From the NCBI GenBank assembly GCA_039602395.1, contig JBCNJP010000018.1, positions 3,840,163-3,904,162 of the forward strand: a stretch of DNA of 64,000 nucleotides. The letters run 5' to 3'. The translations under genes and the position numbers were made by a program. Each line of letters starts with the position of its first letter. The first letter of the stretch is position 1. The notes beneath the pieces are model-generated. The model searched no databases, was not told the DNA's origin, and saw only the letters and a list, made by a program, of their open reading frames with translations. Source of the DNA: Deinandra increscens subsp. villosa (Eukaryota; Streptophyta; Magnoliopsida; Asterales; Asteraceae). Positions 9,806-18,214 of this stretch are shown here, in pieces.

Positions 9806-12800
9806 TCACATAAAATACGCTTTAAGGTGGATGGCATTCCAAGCTCTCGGCAGAGGTTCACCTTCCATATTCACTAAACGGTATGCTCCCTTACCTTCTT
9901 CAGAATCTATAAGGTAAGGGCCTTCCCATTTGGGTGCTAACTTCCCGTCAGCAGGATTGGTAGTATTCTGAAAAGCTTTCCTCAAAACCAAATCGCCTAC
10001 CTGGAATCTTCTTAGTCTGGTATTCTTGTTATAAGATTTTGCTATCCGCTGTTGGTAAGAGGCCATCCGGATTTTGGCCATATCTCTGAGCTCCTCAACT
10101 GTTTCGAGGTCCTGAAGGAGGTTCTGGTTATTTGTTTCAGGATCCTGGCAGTTGATTCTGGCCGTTGGGAATACAATCTCTGTAGGAATTACGGCTTCTG
10201 TCCCAAACACCAATGAGAATGGTGTTTGGCCGGTAGCATTCTTGGGTGTAGTTCTGTCTGCCCAAAGAACAAATGGCAACTCCTCGGCCCATTTACCTTT
10301 CCTGGAACCCAGCTTCCTCTTAAGGTTATTGATGATAATTTTATTACTGGATTCTGCCTGCCCATTGGCCTGAGGGTGGACAGGTGTTGAAGTGATCATC
10401 TTGATGCCCCAGCTTTCACAAAAGCTTGTAGTCCTTTTACCTATAAACTGGGAACCATTATCACATATAATCTCCGCTGGAATCCCAAATCTGGTGAGGA
10501 TGTTTCTTTTGATGAAGGATATCACTTCTTTTTCTCTCACTTGAACATAGGCTTCTGCTTCAATCCACTTGGAGAAATAATCTGTCATGGCAAGCATAAA
10601 TACCTTCCCTCCAGGAGCCTTCGGCAGCTTACCCACAATATCCATGCCCCACTTCATGAAAGGCCATGGGGATACTATAGGATGCAGATGCTCGGCAGGT
10701 TGGTGAAGGATATTGCCATGCCTTTGACAGGCATCGCACTTCTGTGAGAAGCTCGCGGCATCCCTCTTCATAGTTGGCCAATAGTATCCAAATCTGAGAA
10801 CTTTAGAGAATAGCGCCCTGCCCCCGGTATGGTTTCCACAATCTCCACTATGGATGTCTTCAAGCACCTCAAGAGCTTCTGATTTCTCTAGGCACCTTAA
10901 GTAAACACCTGCAAGAGATCTTCTATATAGGATATTATTAATTATAGTGTAGGGTACTACCTTTGTACGAAAAGCCCTGGGGTTCTCGTCCTTAGGAATC
11001 TCCCCATCTTTGAGATACTTTCGGATCGGGTATGTCCAGGATTCCTGGGCATCTTCAGGATTCTCGACGTCTGCCCCTGCGTTATTGCCAACAGCCTGAG
11101 CTTCCTGTTGAGCTATTGCTGGTGTCAAGACGTGAGTTATTGGAATCTTGACATCCTCAGGGATCCTGAGCGATGAAGCCAAGTTTGCCAGTGCATCGGC
11201 TTCCGCATTATCTTCTCTTGGTACCTGTGAAATGTTAAAATTTTCGAAAAATAGGGATAATTTTTTGACAACTTCAAGATATTTAATTAGATTCTCTCCT
11301 CTTACTGCATAAGAGCCATTAAATTGGTTAGTTAATAAGAGAGAATCAACAAATACTTGTATAGATAGGATTCCCATATCCCTAGCCAGCTGTAATCCAG
11401 CAATTAAAGCTTCATACTCAGCTTCATTGTTGGTAGCCTGAAATTCACAGGATATGGATAAAGGTATTATGTCCCCCTGTGGCGATTTTAGCAGGATTCC
11501 CAGCCCTGTTCCTCTAACATTTGAGGAGCCATCGGTGTAGAGGATCCAGTCTTCCTTGAGCTTCCCAAGTTGCTGGACTTCCTTTTCAACTTCTGGTTCA
11601 ATGTCACTGCTGAAATCCGCCACAAAGTCGGCTAATGCTTGAGATTTGATTGCTGTTCTTGGTTCATACTTGATGTCATAGGCACTCAGCTTGACTGCCC
11701 ACTTAGCCATCCTTCCTGACATTTCCGGCTTCCTAAGAACTGCCTTGATAGGATAGTTAGACATCACGATTATAGTATGTGTTTCAAAATAATGTCTAAG
11801 TTTAGTGGAAGCCATTATAAGAGATAAAATTAACTTTTCAAGGTGAGAATACCTGGACTCTGCGTCTAGCAGAGTTTTACTTACATAATATACCGGATGC
11901 TGCTGACCTTGATAGTCTTTTACCAGGACTGCACTGATTGAGCTTCCGGAAACGGCAAGATATAAATATAGTGGCTCCCCATCTTCTGGTTTCATTAGCA
12001 ACGGAGCTGCTGATAAGTAGTCTTTCAGGCACCTCAGGGCTTCTTCATGCTTCTTAGTCCACTCAAACTTCTTGTTTTTCCTCAGGATATCATAGAAATC
12101 CTTGCTTTTTTCTGAGGACCTTGAAATAAATCTGTTGAGTGCCGCGATCCTTCCTGTCAACCTCTGCACTTCTTTGACATTCGATGGGGACTTGAGATTC
12201 AGAATTGCCTTGATCTGCTCTGGGCTCGCTTCGATTCCTCTTTTTGTGACCATATATCCTAAGAATTTTCCAGTTCGCACCCCAAAGTGGCATTTGGAGG
12301 GATTGAGCTTCATGTTATATTGATCAAGGATATCAAAGGCAGTCTGGAGATCTCTGACGTGATCTTCAGCTTTCTTGGACTTTACCACCATGTCATCTAT
12401 GTAGACTTCCATTGTGTCCCCCAGTTGCTCTTTGAACATCATATTGACGAGTCTCTGGTAGGTGGCACCTGCATTTCTTAATCCAAAGGGCATAGCAGTA
12501 TAACAATATATACCTGTCGGAGTCATGAACGCTGTATGCTCTTGATCGCAGGGTTCCATCTGAATTTGCTGGAATCCTGCTGAGGCATCCATAAAAGTGA
12601 GCATCTCGTGGCCAGCCGTGGCATCCACCATTGCATCGATGTGAGGAAGTGGAAACGGGTCTTTAGGACAGGCTTTATTCAAGTCTGTGTAATCAACACA
12701 AACTCTCCACTTTCCATTCTTCTTCTGGACCACCACCACATTCGCTAGCCACCTAGGATATTTGACTTCTCTGATCATCTTTGTTTTGAGAAGCTTGTCG

Positions 12801-13018
12801 ACTTCCTCCTGGATGATTATATTTTTTTCTGGAGCGAACTTCCTCCTTTTCTGCTGTATAGGCCTGAAAGAAGGATCTAAACCAAGTTTATGAGTAATTA
12901 CGTGTTTAGGGATACCTGTCATATCTTCATGCTTCCAGGCGAAAGTTGAAGTTCTGGCTTTGAGAAGTAGTAATAATTCCTGTTCAACATTTGTTGGGAT
13001 GCTCGTTCCCATGAGCAC
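9806..13018 (-). CDS. Tat-type Gypsy pol: RT, two RNases H, integrase
   Basis: 1070 aa from the first Met; the open frame extends upstream to the stop at 13109. RT spans roughly residues 55-230 with RVCVDYTDLNKACPKD, FMDASAGF, MPFGLRNAGATYQ and the catalytic YIDDMV at about 206. A first RNase H-like block (about 340-470) is followed by an archaeal-type RNase H from about 490 with all four acidic positions visible (YTDGSS, NNEAEYEAL, FVDS, EDNAEADALA). Integrase has the zinc site (NHTGG and CDACQRHG, about 725-760) and the triad D (MDIVG), D (CDNGSQF), E (QAESSNK). The C-terminus ends WNAIHLKAYFM. No internal stop. It is in the same frame as gag. Confidence 0.93.
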   Translation of the reverse strand: MLMGTSIPTNVEQELLLLLKARTSTFAWKHEDMTGIPKHVITHKLGLDPSFRPIQQKRRKFAPEKNIIIQEEVDKLLKTKMIREVKYPRWLANVVVVQKKNGKWRVCVDYTDLNKACPKDPFPLPHIDAMVDATAGHEMLTFMDASAGFQQIQMEPCDQEHTAFMTPTGIYCYTAMPFGLRNAGATYQRLVNMMFKEQLGDTMEVYIDDMVVKSKKAEDHVRDLQTAFDILDQYNMKLNPSKCHFGVRTGKFLGYMVTKRGIEASPEQIKAILNLKSPSNVKEVQRLTGRIAALNRFISRSSEKSKDFYDILRKNKKFEWTKKHEEALRCLKDYLSAAPLLMKPEDGEPLYLYLAVSGSSISAVLVKDYQGQQHPVYYVSKTLLDAESRYSHLEKLILSLIMASTKLRHYFETHTIIVMSNYPIKAVLRKPEMSGRMAKWAVKLSAYDIKYEPRTAIKSQALADFVADFSSDIEPEVEKEVQQLGKLKEDWILYTDGSSNVRGTGLGILLKSPQGDIIPLSISCEFQATNNEAEYEALIAGLQLARDMGILSIQVFVDSLLLTNQFNGSYAVRGENLIKYLEVVKKLSLFFENFNISQVPREDNAEADALANLASSLRIPEDVKIPITHVLTPAIAQQEAQAVGNNAGADVENPEDAQESWTYPIRKYLKDGEIPKDENPRAFRTKVVPYTIINNILYRRSLAGVYLRCLEKSEALEVLEDIHSGDCGNHTGGRALFSKVLRFGYYWPTMKRDAASFSQKCDACQRHGNILHQPAEHLHPIVSPWPFMKWGMDIVGKLPKAPGGKVFMLAMTDYFSKWIEAEAYVQVREKEVISFIKRNILTRFGIPAEIICDNGSQFIGKRTTSFCESWGIKMITSTPVHPQANGQAESSNKIIINNLKRKLGSRKGKWAEELPFVLWADRTTPKNATGQTPFSLVFGTEAVIPTEIVFPTARINCQDPETNNQNLLQDLETVEELRDMAKIRMASYQQRIAKSYNKNTRLRRFQVGDLVLRKAFQNTTNPADGKLAPKWEGPYLIDSEEGKGAYRLVNMEGEPLPRAWNAIHLKAYFM

Positions 13019-13102
13019 CTTGATTTCAGGATTCTTAGGGTCTAGAGGTATTTCTTCGACATCAAGCTCCCTGTCCTCCTGTGCTTCAGGTGCCTTTTTT
13101 TG

Positions 13103-13111
13103 TAATTGCTA
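13103..13111 (-). promoter_or_regulatory. In-frame TAG-CAA-TTA between gag-protease and pol
   Basis: On the minus strand gag-protease ends GGA TAG CAA TTA CAA, and the frame then stays open through the whole of pol. A stop followed by CAA-TTA fits the CARYYA consensus known for leaky stops in tobacco mosaic virus. It may be a readthrough site or simply a C-to-T mutation; one copy cannot decide. Confidence 0.5.
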
Positions 13112-15661
13112 TCCCTTCGTCACCTTAGTGGTGCTCTTCATTGAAGTAGAGTAACAGTTCTTGGCTTCCTGCTGGTCACTTTCAATTCTTACGACTCCCC
13201 AGGGTGTAGGAAGCTTGATACATTGGTGATAAGTTGAAGGAACTGCTTTCATCTCGTGAATCCAAGGCCTGCCAAGAATAATATTGCAACAAGAGAGAGA
13301 ATCTATAACACAAAATTTTTGCATAGAGTTTACCCCCTCTATATATACTGGCAACCTGATATCCCCAACGGTGCTTTTAGTTTCACCGCTGAATCCGACT
13401 AAAACTGAGGATCTTGGAACTATTTCAGTTTCTGGAATCCCCATCTTTTTGAGCACATCAAGTCGGATTATGTTTACTGAGCTCCCGTTATCAACCAGAA
13501 TCCTGTGAACAAAATGGTTAGCAATATATAAAGTAACCACAAGACTATCATGGTGAGGATCCTGAACATGAGAACGGTCACTCTCATCAAAAGATATTAG
13601 TTTGTCTTGAGTCAGGGTGGATGTCCGGACAGGTCTGTCACCCTGTTCAGATTTGGATTCCTTGGCATGCTTCTTGGCCGAGGAATATGAAGTTCCACAG
13701 ATGTCCGAGCCTCCTGAGATGAAGTTGATAATCTGGGCATCCTGTGGTGGAGAAGCCGCTCTCTGGGGCACCTTGTCGGCTTCCTGAGTCTTGACCTTCT
13801 TTCTGCCTAACAACTCCTTAAGATGCCCCTTGCTGAGTAGATAACTGATTTCCTTTCGAAGTGCTATACATTCGTCCGTCAGGTGGCCAAAATCTTCATG
13901 GAAGGCACACCACTTGGACTTGTCCTTCCAGGATCCTTGTTTAGTATCCTTCCTGGGCCATCTAGCTTTTTCACCTAGATCCTGCATAGCACACATCAAA
14001 CCACCAATGTCAACGGAAAAACAGTATTCAGATACCTTAGGATATTCCTCATCGTCATCATCCTGGTCAACGGCGTTGATTTTGTGATTCTCCGGTTTGG
14101 AATATGGACGAGATCTATACGGCTTCCCGGGGGATTCCGCCTTTTTGCTGTTGGGATCGTACTTAGGAACCTCCAGTCTTTGGTGGATCCTCTTGTCATC
14201 TTCCAAACGAATAAATCTCAGAGCTCTACTGCGTACTTCATCAAGATTCCTGCAAGGAGCCATAACAAGGTCATCGTAAAAACGGGAATCTTTGGAGAGC
14301 CCCATTTTGAAGGCTTCCACGGCTGCTGCCATATCCAGATTAGGAATCTCAAGAGATTCTCGTCCGAATCTGGCAATATAGTCTCTGAGAGGCTCGTCTG
14401 GCTTCTGAATTATTCGGTATAGGTCTCCTGTAAGCTTCTCAAAGGTCCTGCTGCAAGAAAATTGATTGTTAAACAAGTTAACTAAATGAGAAAATGACGT
14501 AATAGTGTTAGGAGGAATGCTTAGTAGCCATTTCATGGCTGGTCCCGTTAGGGTCGATCCGAAGCCTTTGCATAGACAGGCTTCCTTGATCTCTATTGGA
14601 ATAGGGTTGATCTCCATACGCTCCCGGTAATGTGCCACGTGTTCTTCAGGATCCGTGGTCCCATCATAAAGCTTCATGCTTGGAGTCTGAAAACGCTTCG
14701 GGATCTCTACTTGGGATATTGGCCAAGCAAACCTAGAGATCTTGTGGCTTTCTAAAGGAACTTCAGGGATAGGCTTCAAGATCCCTGGAACATTTGATAT
14801 CATTTCTTTCAACTTCTGGAGCTCCCTAGCGACACTTGGATGAATACCTGCATCATAAGGAGCACCTTGGTTAGAAACAATAGGGATTGAGTTGGACATG
14901 TTACCAGAGGCAGGATTCTGGGTCGGAATCCTGGGACCATAGCCATAATTTGCTGGGAAGCTTGGCTCTGTAGTGGCTGCTGTTTGCATGGGGATGTCGT
15001 CACCATCATGCACTTCTGAGGAGTTGGTTCTGAAGATTCCTGCAGAAATTGAAGGGTTAGAGTATTGGTATCCTCGGGAATTCTGACTCGGATTCCCAAC
15101 AGAAAAAGGATATCCTTGAGACGGCAAGGCTGAGGATCCCAACAATGGTGGAATCCAGGGAGCCTTGTAGTGTGACTGTGAGAATTCTGGTGGGACAGCT
15201 CCTAGGAATCCAGCAGTACTTTCAACGTATCCAGCGGCCTGAGAAGTCATTGCAGGGACTGTAGCAAATCCTGATGTTGATTTGTTGTTGTAGCGAAACG
15301 GATCTGAGGATCCCGAAGCATTGAAATCGAGATGCCTGGGAAACAGGGGACTTTGCTCTTCCATAGGCTTCCTGGATTTCTTTAGATCTTCAATTTCCTT
15401 CATCACCGTTTGATTAGTTTTTTATTGCTGATCCATTTGATTTTTTACCTGCCTAATCAAGGAAAACAAATCATTGTTAGTAATAACCGGATCAACAGAT
15501 TGAACCTGGGATCCTGTGAAGACAGGATAATCAGTTTTTCTCGGCTGCTCGTCCACTTTCTTCTGACGGTCATTAGTCTTCTTCTGACTTCCTGGAAAGG
15601 AAGGAAGAGGGGGAATGGAGGACGATATAGAGGCCGAGACAGATTTTTGTGGGTTTGACAT
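13109..15661 (-). CDS. Tat-type Gypsy gag-protease with one internal stop
   Basis: The frame starts at ATG 15661 (MSNPQKSVSAS) and is open to 13109 except for one TAA at 15422-15424, after residue 79. Downstream an ATG lies at 15401-15403. The retrotransposon gag domain covers about residues 230-390 of the main part (GPAMKWLLSIPPN, HLVNLFNNQFS). A zinc-finger-like CAFHEDFGHLTDEC follows near 500, and the aspartic protease active site is the variant LVDNGSSVNII near 640, ending in ILGRPWIHEM. The TAA is one C-to-T change away from a Gln codon. The product can be full length only if the stop is bypassed or the downstream ATG is used. Confidence 0.88.
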
Positions 15662-15724
15662 CTTTTGGATCGGAGATCAAGTGAAATGAATGAGATATGG
15701 AATTTTGGTAGGATTAAGCACCAC

Positions 15725-15745
15725 TTGCCCCACGGTGGGCGCCAA
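15725..15745 (-). other. Primer-binding site of the Tat element
   Basis: On the minus strand the 5' LTR end is followed by GTTTGGCGCCCACCGTGGGG. TGGCGCC starts are typical of Tat/Athila primer sites, which use non-initiator tRNAs. This fixes the 5' LTR as the right-hand one. Confidence 0.8.
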
Positions 15746-15747
15746 AC

Positions 15748-16385
15748 TGTTTTGGTCAAAAATTCACTCGAGAATCCTGTATTCCAAACTTAGATTGTGA
15801 GGTAGAGTGCTTAACGATCAAATGGGTAAGTAATCCAAGTAAGGGTGATAACACACGGATTTTAGCGAGGAAAACTCCAGAATCCTTTGAGTTGCCTCTA
15901 GGAATCCTGGATAAAAACCTCGGGTGCCGGCTGGAAACCGCCACCAAGTCAATCTTATTAATTATCAAATGATTTGTTACAACGGGTTGGAGGTTTGATC
16001 GATCAGAGCTAAGTGATACAATAATTCGTGTAGAGAAACCAATGTGCGAGTGTAATTGTGTGTTCCTACTGATCGAATCCTCGATTTATATAACAAATAC
16101 AATGATAACTAACTTTCCGGGATTCCCGGGATCCTATCGTCCAACTAACTCGACCGTTAGAGGCCTCTCCATTCACTTGGTCCACGATCTTCTTCAGCTG
16201 GAGCATAAGTTTCGGAGGTCGTTGATAATTCCGGTAATACCTAGTCAAATAGACATGTGGCAAAATATGAAGGTTAGTTAAAATAAAACAATCAGGATAC
16301 CTGAATGTACGAGATTCTCAGATGACAATAGGATTCCTGAACTGTCTGAGCTTCCTGTGAGCATCCTGAAAATACACCCTCAACA
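15748..16385 (-). repeat. Tat-type Gypsy 5' LTR
   Basis: 638 bp, matching 6018-6655 except for three G-to-A differences (about 15873, 16043, 16243). It lies next to the primer site and is followed on the right by the duplicated AATAC (16386-16390). Confidence 0.92.
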
Positions 16386-16390
16386 AATAC

Positions 16391-16627
16391 CACCTCATTG
16401 TAATCGATTTCTCCAAGCTTTTCAATACACAATCTTCAAGTTTACGATTTCTCTCTCTTTTGTGTGTTTACGATCAGCTTCAAGCAAGTGTGTTTCTCAT
16501 TCAAGATTCAATCTTTATCTTAGATTGAATCTATTTCATCTACTTGTTTCTTGAATCAATCGTATTTGAGGATTCCGCACTCATTTACGATCATATATCG
16601 TGTAGGTGGTTTGATTTCGGACCTACA
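16391..16627 (+). repeat. SIRE-like Copia 5' LTR, right part
   Basis: These 237 bases complete the 5' LTR after the Gypsy insert: 161 + 237 = 398, against 400 for the 3' LTR (26536-26935). It begins CACCTCATTG just after the TATA box and ends GGACCTACA. With the TATA box moved 10 kb away, normal transcription of the downstream genes is probably disabled. Confidence 0.9.
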
Positions 16628-16629
16628 AT

Positions 16630-16642
16630 TGGTATCAGAGCC
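16630..16642 (+). other. Primer-binding site (tRNA-iMet)
   Basis: TGGTATCAGAGCC lies two bases after the LTR end, a perfect match to the complement of the initiator tRNA-Met 3' end that most Copia elements use. Confidence 0.93.
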
Positions 16643-17125
16643 AAGAATCTTAGATTCGAGGCTCTCACGATATTGATTCAAGTGTATTTCTGGGTTTCAG
16701 TTGAGTTTTTGTTCAAGTTTTGAAGATTTGAGGGTGTTTTTGGCGTTTACGATCTGCGTAGCTGCTGTGTTCTTCGTTTTTTCTGGGTTTTGGAGTGTTT
16801 ACGAGTTCATTGGTTGAAGATCTGCTGTATTCTCGTGTTTACGACTTCAAGATCTGGTTTTTAGGCGATTACGATCCGTACATTTGGAGTTTACGACTTT
16901 TCTAGGTCGTAATCAGTGTTTACGACTTTACCAACCGGAATCGCTTGATCGGAATCGTAGTTTACGATCACATCTGATCGTAATCGGTGTTTGCGACTCT
17001 TGCCAATCGGAATCGGGTGTTTACGATCGTAATTGGGCATTTGCGATCGTTATCAAGGTGTCTTTTTTCGTAATCTCATAATTTGGACTTTTGGACTTTA
17101 GTTTGAGGTTTCCTAAGCTTTCGTA
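16643..17125 (+). other. Copia leader, saturated with TTTACGA words
   Basis: This is the untranslated leader between primer site and gag. No gene is supported. The word TTTACGA (or GATTACGA, TTTGCGA) recurs at least ten times between 16441 and 17045, counting the LTR end, and recurs again at 22988-23640. Confidence 0.75.
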
Positions 17126-18193
17126 ATGGATTTTGAGCCGAGTATGTACCAGAAATTGGATTTCGAGATCGGATCTATAACTCGCCCGCCAAGACTAACT
17201 TCAGCGGATAATTTCTTAGAGTGGAAATACAGATTCGAAAATCATTTGAAGAGTGTGGATCTGAGGTTATGGAGGGCTGTTGTGAATGGACCGTTTACAC
17301 CTACTCACGCAACAGGAACAAATGCAGGGAAAGAGAAGAAAGAAGACGAGTATGATGATGATGACTGGGAGAGGTGCAACAAGGCTGAGAGGGCATTTGC
17401 GATAATGACTATGGCCCTAACTCCAGATATTGCTCAGGGATTCAAACACTGCAAAACAACAAAACAACTGTGGAATGCCTTGATTGTTGCTTATGAAGGG
17501 AACCCTGATATTAAGGCTAGTCGGAAGCAGATGTTGAAGCAGAAGTTTAACTTGTTCAATCATATTCAGGGTGAATCGTTTGAAGCTCAAGTTCAGAGGT
17601 ATGTGTCACTGATGGCAGAGATGTCGAGTTATGGAGTAGAGCCAGATACTGAAGACAAGAATTTGAAATTGCTGAACAGTCTGCCTAAGTCTTGGAACAC
17701 CAATATATCAATTATCAAAGACAACAATAGGCTGAGTGAAGTGACTTTGGATGAATTAATCAACAAGCTGAAATCCAAGATGATCGATGATAAGCAGAGA
17801 GAGCTGAACCACATAAGTTCTCTAAGTTTGGCTGGAAAGTTGAATCAGGCTTTGCTATCGGAAGAAGTTGAGGGTAAGCATGAAGGAAAGTTTACAGGGA
17901 GTGGATCAAGCTCAGCTCCTATGTCTAGTGCTTTTGTTGCACAGCCTCAAGGCAGTTCAAGCGGAGGTGTCAACTCTGAAGATGTCAATGATCCTAACTT
18001 TGCCCTTGGTATGGGTTTCATGAACAGCTATCATGCCCTTGTGGCCGGGAATCTTGTACCTTCTGATATGGTGGCTGGTGATCTTAATCAGATAAATCCT
18101 GAGGACGTGGAGATGCTGGATGTCTCTTGGCAAATGGCCATGGCTGTCTTCAGAGCCAAGAAATTTATGGCCAAAACGGGAAGGAACGTCTAG
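17126..18193 (+). CDS. SIRE-like Copia gag (capsid part)
   Basis: 355 aa from ATG 17126 to a TAG at 18191. The N-terminus has RPPRLTSADNFLEWKYRFENH, then an acidic stretch and a UBN2-type Copia gag domain (about residues 80-215: MTMALTPDIAQGFKHCKTTKQ, LNSLPKSWNTNISIIKD). The zinc knuckle expected at the gag C-terminus is not here but after the TAG, at the start of the next frame, which is in the same phase 21 bases on. So the TAG splits an originally continuous gag-pol frame and is probably a mutation. Confidence 0.88.
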   Translation: MDFEPSMYQKLDFEIGSITRPPRLTSADNFLEWKYRFENHLKSVDLRLWRAVVNGPFTPTHATGTNAGKEKKEDEYDDDDWERCNKAERAFAIMTMALTPDIAQGFKHCKTTKQLWNALIVAYEGNPDIKASRKQMLKQKFNLFNHIQGESFEAQVQRYVSLMAEMSSYGVEPDTEDKNLKLLNSLPKSWNTNISIIKDNNRLSEVTLDELINKLKSKMIDDKQRELNHISSLSLAGKLNQALLSEEVEGKHEGKFTGSGSSSAPMSSAFVAQPQGSSSGGVNSEDVNDPNFALGMGFMNSYHALVAGNLVPSDMVAGDLNQINPEDVEMLDVSWQMAMAVFRAKKFMAKTGRNV

Positions 18194-18214
18194 AAAGATC
18201 AGGATAAGATTAGA

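Larger units (their letters stand above)
6018..16385 (-). mobile_element. Tat-lineage Gypsy retrotransposon, complete and young
   Basis: The element lies in minus orientation. Its LTRs (6018-6655 and 15748-16385, 638 bp each) begin TGTTGAGG and end CCAAAACA on the minus strand. The target duplication AATAC is perfect (6013-6017, 16386-16390). On the minus strand the order is LTR, primer site, gag-protease, RT-RNaseH-RNaseH-integrase, spacer with tandem repeats, an antisense ORF (plus strand), polypurine tract, LTR. The second, archaeal-type RNase H and the antisense ORF are hallmarks of the Tat group (Retand/Grande/Ogre relatives). Only three LTR differences were seen by eye, so insertion was recent. 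Confidence 0.93.

Noticed and set aside
10152..10747. Plus-strand frames opposite Tat integrase
   Set aside because: Shadows of the strong minus-strand pol frame, with no independent motifs.
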